Shown one piece after another: positions 37,120 to 48,465 of a stretch of DNA of 64,000 nucleotides; within the stretch, counting starts at the first letter, position 1, and each line of letters starts with the position of its first letter. The notes under the pieces were generated by a model. That model was not told where the DNA came from. It saw only the letters and a list, made by a program, of their open reading frames with translations, and did no database searches. Made by a program: the position numbers and the translations under genes. The stretch lies in assembly GCA_963678675.1 (NCBI GenBank), contig OY783192.1, positions 21,385,174 to 21,449,173 of the forward strand, in the 5' to 3' direction. Origin of the DNA: Xiphydria camelus. Lineage: Eukaryota; Arthropoda; Insecta; Hymenoptera; Xiphydriidae.

Positions 37120-37905
37120 CTCAAATCGTCCGTCACTACAACGTATGATTAATTTATAACTTATATTTTATGTTTATTAATTGTCCATACATTCCCTTTG
37201 CAAGAATCGATTTTTTCATTCACGATAAATTAGATAAACTTGATAATGATCATTGAATTCGTCTGCCACTTTGCAAATCGTTGTTATACGACATACATTT
37301 TATAATAGTGAAGTGGCAGACGTTTATTAATCATCATTTTTTTCATAATTTTTTGACATTGTTCATAATTATTTGTTTTCATGTTGGGACTATACAAAAC
37401 GTCTGCCGCTTTTTCTATCGATATCTCTAACTAAATTTTAGTTGGTAAATTAATTTGAAATGTTTATTAATTACCCGACGTATATACGACCTTGATGACT
37501 CGATTGATGATGTGTACCGAGTACTCGGGACCACTTAAATAGTCTGCCCACTGTTTTTTCATCTTTTCTAGCATTAAAACTATGTATCTTTTATATTGGC
37601 AGACACATTTACTAATAACATTTTTTTTAACATTTCTGCAACATGTCCACACCTGTGCTATCAAGCGAATGGACAGCGGAAAACGTCTGCCACTGTGCTA
37701 GCCCGCATTATTTTTTCTCGAATCTCACTTTGACATTAATTGCAGACATTTTTACTAATAACTTTTTTTTCCTTGTTCTGCGAACAATTTGAAAAATTAT
37801 TTAAAAATAGTATGGACTGCGTTACAGCTTTATGGTAGTGATTTGAACGGCACTTATGACCAATATAAAAGTACAATTGCAGTGGCAGACGTTTACTATC
37901 ATCGC
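37120..37905. repeat. Degenerate tandem array, ~141 bp period
   Basis: A CGTCTGCCAC-like motif occurs at 37127, 37260, 37400, 37541 and 37684. A second motif, GTGGCAGACGTTTATTAAT or a degenerate form, has positions near 37171, 37321, 37461, 37605, 37748 and 37891. Most steps are 140-144 bp. The two motifs are inverted copies of each other inside each unit. Units are otherwise diverged and AT-rich. Confidence 0.75.
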
Positions 37906-38189
37906 ATAAAATCTGTCACTATCTCCTGGTCTATAAACAGCTATTCTGTAAGTGAGGAGCGGGCGGAGTTCATTAAAAAAGCAAGGAGAGTGAAGGAATC
38001 ACTATTCTGTAACTGCGGGAGTGCTCCCATCGCACGAATACGCGTGAACTTACTTCTACTGGTCAAGACCGTGAGAAGCAGTCTGCTTCCCGGTGGAACG
38101 GCGACTCTGAGGCCAAGCGAACGTTCAGACGCAGTTCAGTGAGGGGACGCAGGGCGACTCACCGCAGATTTTTGTAAACAGTAGACATC
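37906..38189. repeat. Paralogue of the sequence flanking the 42-52 kb palindrome
   Basis: 38000-38140, read in reverse, matches the left flank (CTGCGTCTCAACGTTCGCTTGG, near 42190-42222 in part) joined directly to the right flank (GAATCGCCGTTCCCC, near 51744). It therefore looks like a pre-insertion version of that locus. Confidence 0.6.
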
Positions 38190-38191
38190 TA

Positions 38192-39010
38192 CCGCACATG
38201 TTCTATGGCCAACCGCGCAGGTGAGCTGCGGCCTGAATTCTTGACTTCGGCAGTATTTATGGTACAGTTAGAGTGGGTTTCAGACGAGTGCGCTGCATAA
38301 GAACGAAAAATGTCGACTGCTCTTCTAATAGCTGTCAATTCGGGAGATCGAAGCGTTTCGTGTAACCTCAAAATCGTAAAGTTTTGAATTAGTAGTAAAT
38401 AATTTGTAGAAAAGTGATGAGAAATAATCATAAATAATCTTCCGAATTGTGACACCTTAGGTATCGCTCACGCCACTTCGTAAAACTACTTCCTAGACAC
38501 GCGCGGTGCTAGCGCGGAAATAATTTCTGAAACAAATAGGCATTAGGCGTGTAATTCGGTTGGACATCGAAAAAACCCGAATGATTGTTAACTCTCACTT
38601 CTGAACATTACTTACCATTTATTCAAAGATTCACGATTTGGAGCTTAGACTTCAATCTCCCGAATTGATAGCCATCGGGAGATCAGACGTTTCATACTTT
38701 TCGTAAGAACGCAGCGTAAGAGCGAAAAGCGTTATCTAATTTCTTGATGGCTGTCACAATTCGGAAGATTATTTATGATTATTTCTCATCACTTCTATGA
38801 ATTATTCACAACTAATTCAAAACTTTACGATTTTGAGGTTACACGAAACGCTTCGATCTCCCGAATTGACAGCTATTAGAAGAGCAGTCGACACTTTTCG
38901 TTCTTATGCAGCGCACTCGTCTGAAGACCACTCTAATTGTACCATAAATACTGCTGAAGTCAAGAATTCAGGTCGCAGCTCACCTGCGCGGTTGGCCATA
39001 GGACATGCGG
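38192..39010. mobile_element. Foldback MITE, CCGCATGTCC family, copy 2 (819 bp)
   Basis: Same structure as 5738-6546: TA at 38190-38191 and 39011-39012, ends CCGCACATGTTC (one end slightly altered) and GGACATGCGG, and GACTTCGGCAGT near both ends. Confidence 0.85.
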
Positions 39011-39254
39011 TATACAACAGCGAATGTTCGGACGCAGTGTGAGGTGGCGCACTTTTCATACGCCGTGAATCTGCGAGAGCCTGCGAAGGTCTGCGGTCGA
39101 AACACAAAACCGGACGTGATTTTTCGTTCGTGAACTTTAGTTTGTTAGTTTAAGATGGCATAATGCCGGGTTTACATACTTGCCAAACGTTTGTGCGGAC
39201 TTAAAATATTATTATTATTAGTACTAAATAATAATAAAAAAATATGTTATTTTA

Positions 39255-39793
39255 TTAGGTCGGTAGAAAAATGATTTCGTTTTTTGTATTCTCGATGTTT
39301 GCAACTTGATATTGAAATGAATTATGCAATAAATGTTGTTGTGTTATATATCATTTTAAAGCGCTGACTCCGCTCTGTATTTTGATAACAAACGCTGATG
39401 ATTTTGTTGATTTACGTTTGTTTTAGGTTATTTAATTAAAAATGGAAAAGAAGCAAATCCGAGCGGTTTTCCTGTACGAGTTCAAACTGGGTACTAAAGC
39501 AGCGGAAACCGCTCGGAAAATTAATGATGCGTTTGGGTTTCCGCTGCTTTAGTACCCAGTTTGAACTCGTACAGGAAAATTGCCCGGATTTGCTTCTTTT
39601 CCATCTTTAATTAAATAACCAAAAACAAACGTAAATCAACAAAATCATCAGTGTTTCTTATCCAAATACAGAGCGGAGTCAGCGCTCTTTAAAATGATAT
39701 ATAACACAACCACATTTATTGCATAACTTATTTCAATGTCAAGTTGCAAACGTCGAGAATACAAAAAACGAAATTATTTTTCTACCGACCTAA
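39255..39793. mobile_element. Mariner-derived foldback (539 bp)
   Basis: TIR TTAGGTCGGTAGAAAAATGA with TA at 39253-39254 and 39794-39795. Both arms are mariner 5' regions: each runs from the TIR through the 5' UTR into the first ~30 transposase codons. They meet head-on near 39540. Confidence 0.85.
39442..39537 (+). pseudogene. Mariner transposase N-terminus (32 codons)
   Basis: The frame from the ATG reads MEKKQIRAVFLYEFKLGTKA then AETARKINDAFG, the start of the N-terminal helix-turn-helix of mariner (irritans-like/SETMAR-like) transposases. The opposite arm encodes the same start on the minus strand (39602 downward), MEKKQIRA-like with changes. It is truncated at the palindrome centre. Confidence 0.8.
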
Positions 39794-39795
39794 TA

Positions 39796-40206
39796 TTATT
39801 TGTATTATAATTTAATATTTTGTGAACGATTCCTATCTGAATTTCATCCGCGGAGTTAATTTTATAAATAATTTTAATAAAATCCTTTTCGGAGTGAATT
39901 TCACTCCGGACGGGATTAAATTAATTAAAAATCATCCACTCCGCATTCACTCCGCAAATCATTCCGCATTTAACTCCCGATTTTTTACAGTGTACGCAAC
40001 ACTACACTATCAAAAAAAATCGGTAGTTAAATGCGGAGTGATTTGCGGAGTGAATGCGGAGTGTGGATGATTTTTAATTACTTTAATCCCGTCTGGAGTG
40101 AAATTCACTCCGAAAAAGATTTTATTTCAATTATTTATAAAATTAACTCCGCGGATGAAATTCAGATAGGAATCGTTCACAAAATATTATATTATAATAC
40201 AAATAA
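39796..40206. mobile_element. Palindromic MITE with GGAGTGAATTTCACTCC words (~410 bp)
   Basis: The arms 39796-39985 and 40018-40206 are inverted copies, with repeated GCGGAGTGA motifs subterminal to the centre. It lies immediately next to the mariner foldback. Confidence 0.75.
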
Positions 40207-40469
40207 TACAATTAAATTATTATTATTTTCATTATTACTTTAGTACTAATAATAATATTTTAAAAATATTACAGTATTATTATTACTATTATTTCATAAA
40301 AATATTACTCGTAAAAATATTATTTGCATGACCCCGTTGTCAAGATTAATGAGAATCATACGACAGTTTTGAGTTCAATGAATTTCTCGTCATTGAAAAT
40401 AAAGAGTTTTATTTTTGAATTTGATATAAGCCTAATAATTTATCGTTACTAACTCGAGATTAGTGTCTA

Positions 40470-41281
40470 CCGCATGTCCTATGGCCAACCGCGCAGGTGA
40501 GCTGCGACCTGAATTCTTGACTTCAGCAGTATTTATGGTACAGTTAGAGTGGGCTTCAGACGAGTGCGCTGCATAAGAACGAAAAGTGTCGACTGCTCTT
40601 CTAATAGCTGTCAATTCGGGAGATCGAAGCGTTTCGTGTAACCTCAAAATCGTAAAATTTTGAATTAGTAGTGAATAATTTGTAGAAGTGATGAGAAATA
40701 ATCATAAATAATCTTCCGAATTGTGACAGCCATCGGGAAATCAGACGACCTTTTTCGCTCTTACGCTGCGTTCTTACGAAAAGTGTGAAACGTCTGATCT
40801 CCCGATGCCTATCAATTCGGGAGATCGAAGTCTAAGCTCGAAATCGTGAATCTTTGAATAAATGGTAAGTAATGTTCAGAAGTGAGAGTTAACAATCATT
40901 CGGGTTTTTTCGATGTCCAACCGAATTACACGCCTCATGCCTATTTGTTTCAGAAATTATTTCCGCGCTAGCACCGCGCGTGTCTAGGAAGTAGTTTTAC
41001 GAAGTGGCGTGAGCGATACCTAAGGTGTCAATTCGGAAGATTATTTATGATTATTTCTCATCACTTCTACAAATTATTCACTACTAATTCAAAACTTAAG
41101 ATTTTGAGGTTACACGAAACGCTTCGATCTCCCGAATTGACAGCTATTAGAAGAGCAGTCGACACTTTTCGTTCTTATGCAGCGCACTCGTTTGAAGCCC
41201 ACTCTAACTGTACCATAAATACTGCCGAAGTCAAGAATTCAGGTCGCAGCTCACCTGCGCGGTTGGCCATAGGACATGCGG
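40470..41281. mobile_element. Foldback MITE, CCGCATGTCC family, copy 3 (812 bp)
   Basis: TA at 40468-40469 and 41282-41283; ends CCGCATGTCC / GGACATGCGG; same internal order as copies 1 and 2. Confidence 0.88.
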
Positions 41282-41818
41282 TATAGGTATGTTAAATGAT
41301 CAATTAGGTATTGATACCATGTGTATATGATACTTTAATTTTTCAACTATGTAACATAGTGAATTTTAATTTATTACACTCTGTTATTATTTGCAATTTT
41401 CCAGAAAAGAATTTTTTTGTCAAATACAAATTTATTTCAAGGTTAAGCAATGTATTTAAATGTTTTTGTGAATTTTATTGTATTTAATTGATAATGTGAA
41501 TTTTTGAATGATGAAATGAAATGAATGAAATTCAAGGGTTACTACATTTTATAGCGGTAAAAATCGAATATCCAAACTAATTTAGGACTGCTATTCTATT
41601 GAAAAACAATGAGCGGATAAACCCTCCTCGCATTTAGGCCGTAGACCAGTGTTTTGAAGAAATGCGACACTCCTCGGGACCCTTTGAGCCATAAATTAGA
41701 TCCGAAAAAGTTCGAGATTCCTGGCCGGGACCAGGACCGACCACTTGAGTTTCCTCGGTTTCGATGGGCTTTGAAGCATTGCACGGGAGAGGTCTGCCTG
41801 CGCAGAGGTTACTTATTA
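41282..41818. other. No recognised feature
   Basis: AT-rich to about 41600, then mixed composition. Short frames only. Confidence 0.25.
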
Positions 41819-42053
41819 TGCCTGGTTTATACGCTTGCCAAACCTCGACAAGCCATCACAAATTCAAAAGTGTGAATAGCGCGTTTGGCTTTGCTTGTGT
41901 AGGCTTGCTAGTACTTGTCGCCGATCCGACCGAGTGTCGGTTTTTGGCACAAATCAAAGGAAGTTAACGGTAAGCGCTTGCGAAGCGTTTACACGTTTGT
42001 GCGTTTGTGAAGGCTTGGAGTTTGTGGCAAGTGCCAAGCGTGTAAACCCGGCA
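41819..42053. mobile_element. TTA-flanked MITE (235 bp)
   Basis: Ends TGCCTGGTTTATACGCTTG and CAAGCGTGTAAACCCGGCA, flanked by TTA at 41816-41818 and 42054-42056 (a PIF/Harbinger-type duplication). A left-end fragment of the same family lies at 39161-39195. Confidence 0.7.
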
Positions 42054-42061
42054 TTACAGAT

Positions 42062-42101
42062 AAACCTGAGTGTACATATGGTCACATGTACACTCAGGTT
42101 T
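42062..42101. repeat. Perfect hairpin, 16 bp arms
   Basis: AAACCTGAGTGTACAT, an 8 nt loop and ATGTACACTCAGGTTT. A TATATAA follows at 42105 but no gene is apparent. Confidence 0.8.
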
Positions 42102-42343
42102 GCCTATATAAGCGACCGGCGCAGTCATCTTTCGCGCCACAGAGGGTACGCAGCTCACTTCACCCACGCTGTTCACCTCACTTTGAGTCACCGCACGTCA
42201 CACTGCGTCTCAACGTTCGCTTGGCCTAACCTAGATATCTGTTTCTGTGACAGTGTGCCGCAGTTTACAGTTTGTTAATTTGCGTCTTCCAACAAACGAT
42301 ACATAGTGGTCCGGCGATCTAAGCAAACGCGGTCATAAGTATA

Positions 42344-42590
42344 CCGTATGTCTGACAGCAAGCGCAACAGAAGCTGTGACCTGAAAATTTGACTTCGGCA
42401 GTGTTTGGAGGATGCTCGAGTCACTCATAAACGCTGCTCGCACAGCGTAAGGGCGAAAAGTGTCAAAATGTCTGATTTCTCGATAGCTCTCAATTATTTC
42501 TTATTTGTGAGTGACTTGAGCACCCTCCAAACACTGCCGAAGTCAAATTTTAGGTTACAGCTCCTGTTGCGCTTGCCGTCAGACATACGG
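42344..42590. mobile_element. CCGTATGTC-family MITE (247 bp), TA-flanked
   Basis: Ends CCGTATGTCTGACAGCAAGC and the reverse, with TA at 42342-42343 and 42591-42592. TTGACTTCGGCAGTGTTTGG and its complement lie ~45 bp inside each end. It is inserted in the left arm of the big palindrome. Confidence 0.88.
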
Positions 42591-42874
42591 TATTAATAAC
42601 TAAAGATATACTGTTAAAATAAAAGATAAAAAATTAACCAAATATTTATTCTCCTATGATAACGTAAATGGAACATTATAAAAAAATATATTAAACTGAA
42701 ACATTCATTATTAAATGATGTAAAATAATTCAAAAACATACTTGTATCTAAGAACTTTTTCCAGAGGTGGTAATAGGAAAAGTAGTTGGAAAAAATAATT
42801 TAACAAAAAGCACATTTCCCTAATGCTTACAATAAAAGTCAAAATCAGCTTAATAATTTAAAAAGATATAGGTA

Positions 42875-43193
42875 TGAAGGAAACGCGAAGAAAGGAGAAG
42901 AATAGTCTGGGAGATGCTAGACTGTCGGCGACTTTATTCGACTCTCGCGATGTCCTTCACGCGGCTAACCCACGAGACTTACTAACTAACGAACCGTTCC
43001 GTGCACCCCCGAGAAAGGGGGGTCCTGAACGTACCTGCGTACGTCGGGGGGCGGAAAGCCTGCTAAAACTGGCGACGGTTAGTCATGCCCGAGAATGCTT
43101 GTCGAGGACAAAGTTCTCGGGGAGAGGACCCTCGCCGTTTATGGCAGGGTTTCCGAAAAGCCCGGCGAGAGTGCGGTATGGCACGTCGCTACA
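42875..43193 (-). repeat. 3' LTR of the Gypsy element
   Basis: 319 bp; as written on + it begins TGAAGGAAACGCG and ends GTCGCTACA. It matches the other LTR. Confidence 0.93.
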
Positions 43194-43324
43194 GTACCCC
43201 CCTGCCAGTGATTGAACCAAATCACGAGAATCCGCTTTGGTAGCGATCTGCGAAACGGACTCGCCGTCCCGATCGGGTGGTGAAACTTGGCGGGGTGTCG
43301 GACGTTTGCGGTTCTGAAGGTTGT

Positions 43325-46300
43325 CTATCTGCTAGGTTGTCGTTCCTTGAGTTGGGCAATTCTTGCGTCGGGGGGGGCGTCGTAATCCGGTAGAACGTAG
43401 GCCGGCTTGAGTTGGTCGATGGATACGGTGACGTTGCGTCCCCGTACAGCTACGACGAACGTTTTGTTTCCTCGTTGAACTACCTGGAACGGGCCCTCGT
43501 ATGGTTGCTGCAAGGGTGCTTTCGCAGCGTCGACCCGCACGAAAACCTGCCGCGCTGTCTTAAGTTCTTTGTATACGAATGTCGGTCGGCACCCGTGGCG
43601 GGATCCTTCAGCCGGCCGCAATTGATGGAAATGTCGTCGTAGTTCTCTGACGAGTTCGGCTGGCTCGTGTTGTTCGGAATCTCTCCGCGGGACCAGGAAT
43701 TCGCCGGGTAAGCGCAGTGGTTCGCCATATACCAGTTCCGCTGCGGTTGATTGCAGGTCCTCGCGCCAAGCTGAACGTATGCCCAGGAGAACCGTTGGCA
43801 GGACTTGTGTCCAGCGCTCGGCTTCGTGGCATTTGATGGCAGCTTTTAGATGCCGATGTAGCCGCTCTACCATTCCGTTGGATGCGGGATGGTACGCGGT
43901 AGTCCTCCAGTGGCTCGTCCCAGACAAACGGTTCAGCTGATTGAAGAGGGATGATTCGAACTGTCGGCCTTGGTCAGTTGTGATACGAAGAGGCATACCG
44001 AAACGCGCGATCCACTCCTTGAAAAAGGTCCAGGCGACTGTCGATGCTTCGATGTCCTCCAGTGGATACGCTTCAGGCCATCTGGAAAACCTGTCGATGC
44101 ACGTCAGACAGTAGCGATGTCCTTCGGAAAGCGGTAGTGGACCAACGAGATCTAGGTGAACATGCTCGAATCTGGCGGATGTCGTCGTGAAGAGTCCGGT
44201 TGGTGCCGAGACGTGTCGCGTGACCTTAGAGCGTTGGCAGGGGCTGCATCCTCGAGCCCATTCCCGGCAGTCAGCTTTCATCGACGGCCAAACATAGCGT
44301 TGGGCTACGAGTTTGACCGTCGCGTTAATACCTGGGTGTGCTAAGCCGTGTATAGAATTGAAGATTGTTCTCTGAAACGGTGCCGTTACGAAGGGTCGAG
44401 CAGTCGAGGTCGAGACGTCGCAATAAACTATAGCGTCTGGTGAGCCGGGAAACGCAATTTGCTTTAATTGCAGGGCTGATCCTTCGCTGTGCAGGAACGA
44501 CTGGATTTCCGGGTCGTCCGCTTGAGATCTCGCGAGCTCCCCGAAATCGTTGGCTGTCGTGACCTCTTCCACGCGAGACAACGCGTCGGCAACGACGTTG
44601 TCTTTCCCGGAGACGTGTCTGATGTCTGTAGAGAATTGCCCAATCAGGTCGAGGTGCCGAAATTGTCTCGGTGAGCACTTGTCGAGCCTCTGCCTGAACG
44701 CGAACGTTATTGGTTTGTGGTCGGTGAAGATAATGAAATCGCGCCCTTCGACCATATGCCGGAAATACCTCACAGCGAGGTAGATGGCCAACAGCTCTCG
44801 GTCGTACGCGCTGTATTTGGTTTCCGGTGGGCTTAGTTTCTTGGAAAAAAAAGCTAAAGGCTGCCACTCACTGCCAACTCGCTGTTGCAGCACCGTGCCC
44901 ACGGTGGAATCCGACGCGTCGCTAACAAGGGCAAGCTGGACTCCGGATTCGGGATGCGCGAGCAGTGCGGCATGCGCGAGGCTCTCCTTGCAAGCCTCGA
45001 AAGCCGTTGTCGTTGCCGCAGTCCAGGCGAGGGGCGTTTTCCCTTTGATGTTGCCTGCGAGCAGGTCGTTTAAAGGTGCCTGGAGTTGCGCGGCCTTGGG
45101 GATAAAGCGACGGTAAAAGTTTAACATCCCCAGGAACTGCCGGAGCTGTTTTGCGGTGGTCGGGCGTGGGTACTCGCGGACGGCGATGACCTTCTCCTGG
45201 GGCGGGCGTGATCCCTCCTTGGAGACGCTGTATCCGAGGAATTTGACCTCGGAAACGCCGAACACGCATTTCCGTGGATTGACTAAGACGCCGTACTCTT
45301 TCAACCGTTGAAACAGCTGGCGTAGGTGGTCCAAATGTTCCTCTTCGGATGTTTACGCTACGAGGATGTCGTCAATATACGCGTAACAGAATTCTAAGCC
45401 CCGCAATACTTCGTCGATGAAGCGTTGGAAAGTTTGGCCAGCGTTGCGCAATCCGAACGACATAAATGGAAATTCGAATAGGCCAAACGGCGTGGTGATG
45501 GCTGTTTTCGCTATGTCTTCCGGGGCGACGGGGATTTGGTTGTACGCCCGTACTAAATCTATGGTGGAAAAGATTACCTTCCCCCGGAGAGACTGCGAAA
45601 AATCTTCGATGTGTGGAACCGGGTAGCGATCTGGGATGGTCCTGGAGTTCAATGCACGGTAGTCGCCGCAGGGTCTCCACTCGTCGCCTTTCTTAGGGAC
45701 CAGGTGTAGCGGTGATGACCAACTGCTTTCGGACGGGCGCGCCGTGCCCAGTTGAAGCATGATCTCGAACTCCTTTTTGGCGAGTCGTAGCTTATCCGGG
45801 GCGAGTCTGCGTGGCTTTTGGTGTATCGGTGGTCCGGGAGTCGTACGGATATGGTGGAGTGTCGTGTGCTTCGGCTCCGCCGTGGGCCCGCCAGGGCGGG
45901 TGATTTCTGCGTATTCCCGCAGCAGCAGGTGGTACGGTGTGTTCCCGCAGATCGTTCGGATGCTCGGGAGTTCGAGCTCGGCTACTCGACCGGGGGTAGT
46001 AAGGAGCGTGAGCGAGTCGACCAGCTGTCGGTTGTGAATGTCCACGAGGAGCCGGTAGTGTTCCAGAAAATCGGCTCCGATCATAGGCTTCGATACTTCG
46101 GCCACTACGAACTGCCATGGATACGTTCGTCGCAATCCCAAATCGAGCGACATGGTAATCACGCCGTACGTCGGAATCGTCGTGCCGTTGGCCGCGAAAA
46201 GTTCATATGACGATCTGTGACGCGGACCGCGCAGCTCGCGGCGTGGGAAAACACAAAGATCGGCACCGGTGTCGACGAGAAACTGTGTTTTCGTATTTTG

Positions 46301-46444
46301 GTCGGTCACGAATAGGCGGCATAGTGTTGAGGGGCGCGGGTCGCTGGCCGCCGCTAGCGACTGCCCTGGGGGTTTTCCGCCGGTTGGAAATTGCATGGAG
46401 CCGTACATCGCTGAGCGTTGCTCCCGAAACGGTCGTGATACCAA
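43325..46444 (-). pseudogene. pol: Gypsy Pol polyprotein (PR-RT-RNase H-IN), one nonsense codon
   Basis: Pol lies in the -1 frame relative to Gag and overlaps it by at least 90 nt. Order: aspartic protease ([13 protein letters not shown]); reverse transcriptase from [12 protein letters not shown] to the catalytic YIDDILVA; RNase H (LVSDASDSTVG, FTDHKPITFAF); integrase with the zinc finger HGLAHPGIN...CSPCQRSK and D-D-E contexts HLDLVGPLP, ITTDQGRQFES and NGMVERLH. It ends in a basic tail near 43325. A TAA at about 45350-45352, just after the YIDD box, splits an otherwise single frame (both parts are in register). No other stop or shift was seen. Length and order are typical for insect Gypsy elements. 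Confidence 0.93.
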
Positions 46445-47229
46445 CAGATCCCATCGTTCGAATTCCGTGCACCTCGAGATTGTGAGCGATGGCGAGAGTA
46501 AGAACGGAATCGGGAGCGAGAACGATTGTGGTTACCTCTGTCGTCGCGGACCGCCGCGATTTCTTGACGGATAGCGTCCATCGATTCGCCGAACTTTACT
46601 GTCATCAGCGTGACTAGCCGCTCGAACATGGCTTCGGTTGAGCTGCTGGCCTCGGCGACGTGGTGCCGGGGAGTGGCGTCGGCGATGGCGTCCGCGAGCT
46701 CGGCCAAGGCGTCGAGGTCTGTCTGCTTTTGAGTCGCAAGGATGGCTTGCATAGATGACGGTAAACGCCCCAGCCACAATGTTTTTAACAAACTGTCCGG
46801 TACCGCACTGTCAGCCAAAACTCTCAGGTGGCGCAAGAACTGAGAAGGTTTGCGATCGCCGATGTCTTCGTGTTCCAAGAGTTGCCGCGTTTTCTGCTCC
46901 TGAGAGATGCTGAGTCCTCGGATGAGTTCGGTCTTTAGCTTGCTGTATTTATCAGTCGCCGGCGGCCCCGTCAACACGTCGCGCACTTCCGTCGCGTATT
47001 TGAGTTCCAAATGTCCCGCGATATAGTTAAATTTAGTTTCGTCGCTGGTTATGCCAGCTAGCGCGAATTGATTTTCCACTTGCGCGAACCACATTTCCGG
47101 GTCCGTAGGCCAGAAGGGCGGGACGCGTACAGCGACGCGGTTGATAATAGCGGTCGCGGGGGACGCGTCGTTCGCGGAGGACGCGTCGTTCGTGGGCATT
47201 TTCGCGGTCACACACTTCACGTTTCGCAC
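46354..47229 (-). CDS. gag: Gypsy Gag protein (291 codons)
   Basis: Capsid-type Gag, intact. [20 protein letters not shown] marks the capsid start. [20 protein letters not shown] and [14 protein letters not shown] are capsid C-terminal motifs. An Arg/Ser-rich stretch precedes a Cys-His knuckle of the form [15 protein letters not shown]2-PC. The first ATG at 47229 is used; an in-frame ATG at 47199 is equally plausible. It ends at 46354 within the Pol overlap. Gag would package the element's RNA into particles. Confidence 0.9.
   Translation of the reverse strand: MRNVKCVTAKMPTNDASSANDASPATAIINRVAVRVPPFWPTDPEMWFAQVENQFALAGITSDETKFNYIAGHLELKYATEVRDVLTGPPATDKYSKLKTELIRGLSISQEQKTRQLLEHEDIGDRKPSQFLRHLRVLADSAVPDSLLKTLWLGRLPSSMQAILATQKQTDLDALAELADAIADATPRHHVAEASSSTEAMFERLVTLMTVKFGESMDAIRQEIAAVRDDRGNHNRSRSRFRSYSRHRSQSRGARNSNDGICWYHDRFGSNAQRCTAPCNFQPAENPQGSR
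46368..46374 (-). promoter_or_regulatory. Candidate -1 frameshift heptamer between gag and pol
   Basis: On the minus strand A AAC CCC lies with AAC CCC as Gag-frame codons, matching the X XXY YYZ form, seven codons before the Gag stop. A shift here enters the Pol frame. CCC as the YYZ part is unusual, so this is a candidate only. Confidence 0.4.
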
Positions 47230-47267
47230 GCAAAACTTTTTGTTGGCTGCACGTATCCGATAACCGG

Positions 47268-47286
47268 ATCACGTCGGGGTCACCAC
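47268..47286 (-). promoter_or_regulatory. Primer-binding site, tRNA-Trp type
   Basis: Immediately inside the 5' LTR the minus strand reads TGGTGACCCCGACGTGATC. This is complementary to the 3' end of a eukaryotic tRNA-Trp with CCA, as I recall that sequence. Confidence 0.75.
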
Positions 47287-47605
47287 TGAAGGAAACGCGA
47301 AGAAAGGAGAAGAATAGTCTGGGAGATGCTAGACTGTCGGCGACTTTATTCGACTCTCGCGATGTCCTTCACGCGGCTAACCCACGAGACTTACTAACTA
47401 ACGAACCGTTCCGTGCACCCCCGAGAAAGGGGGGTCCTGAACGTACCTGCGTACGTCGGGGGGCGGAAAGCCTGCTAAAACTGGCGACGGTTAGTCATGC
47501 CCGAGAATGCTTGTCGAGGACAAAGTTCTCGGGGAGAGGACCCTCGCCGTTTATGGCAGGGTTTCCGAAAAGCCCGGCGAGAGTGCGGTATGGCACGTCG
47601 CTACA
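47287..47605 (-). repeat. 5' LTR of the Gypsy element
   Basis: 319 bp, apparently identical to the LTR at 42875-43193. Confidence 0.93.
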
Positions 47606-47969
47606 GGTATTATATACTGGTACCTAGTATTATTCAAAAACATGCATCCTTGAAAACGTACACTTATAAAACGTACCTACCTGAAACCAAGCAAATTGTT
47701 TTAAATAGAGAAAACTGATTTCGTAACAATAAGACTGCGAAACCGTAAAAGTTCAATAAATTAAAATGGGACAATAATGGCATGTAAAATGTTATATAAT
47801 AATCAAGGGCATGCTTCAAACTATAACTTAAACCAAAAAATGTACGTATCTGAGCTTAGCATCATAGTAAGCAGTTATGAATATTATGGACTTTTGACCT
47901 ATTTCGGAACCACTGTGCGATGGTCGGAATTCTGATTAACGATCCTTAGTAATTAGTATCACCGCGATA

Positions 47970-48465
47970 TACAGGGTATAACAGAGTAAGTTTTACAACG
48001 TGAAACTTTAGATTCCTTCTGAAAGAAGAAAAGGATTTTTCCTCTTACAAAAATTTTCTGCAGGCTGTCGTTTTCGATATAGGGTAAAAACGGGTGAGTT
48101 GGCGAATGGAGTTGGCCCCTCGTTTCTATGGAAAGGAATGGAAACGAGGGGCCGACTTCATTCGCCAACTCACCCCGTTTTACCCTACAGGATGTCAGTT
48201 TTGAAAAAAAAAAACGTTTTTCTTTAAACCACGAACTATTTTTATCAGATTTGGCACAGTGGAAACACTTATTAGGTGTCAACACTCAAATCTGATAAAA
48301 ATAGTTCGAGGTTTAAAGAAAAACGACTTTTTTTTCGAAACTTTGACATCCTGTATATCGAAAACGAAAGCCCGCAGAACATTTTTGTAAGAGGAAAAAT
48401 CTTTTTCTTTTTTCACAAGGAATCTACAGTTTAACATTGTAACACTTACTCTGTTACACCCTGTA
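47970..48465. mobile_element. TACAGGGT-ended MITE (496 bp) on the palindrome dyad
   Basis: Ends TACAGGGTATAACAGAGTAA and ACTCTGTTACACCCTGTA, with TA at 47968-47969 and 48466-48467. Its arms are inverted repeats with a nested element at 48082-48185. Flanks read ...ACCGCGA TA and TA TCGCGGT..., i.e. insertion at the central TA of the large palindrome. Confidence 0.85.
48082..48185. mobile_element. Hairpin MITE (104 bp) nested in a MITE
   Basis: GGGTAAAAACGGGTGAGTTG and its reverse form ~45 bp arms around a short loop. TA on both sides (48080-48081, 48186-48187). The opposite arm of the host MITE (48347-48372) shows the uninterrupted site. Confidence 0.85.

Larger units (their letters stand above)
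42875..47605 (-). mobile_element. Gypsy-family LTR retrotransposon, nearly intact (4.73 kb)
   Basis: Two 319 bp LTRs (42875-43193, 47287-47605) look identical by eye. They are flanked by GGTA at 42871-42874 and 47606-47609. Reading on the minus strand, a primer-binding site follows the 5' LTR, then gag, pol, and a purine tract (GGCAGGGGGGTAC) before the 3' LTR. No env frame is present. One in-frame stop in pol is the only break I see. Confidence 0.93.

Noticed and set aside
42095..42140. TATATAA with nearby CAGT as a core promoter
   Set aside because: The spacing to an initiator is too short and no gene follows; the sequence lies between two repeats.
43412..46574. Plus-strand open frames across the Gypsy element
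   Set aside because: Shadows of gag and pol on the opposite strand; no independent motif.
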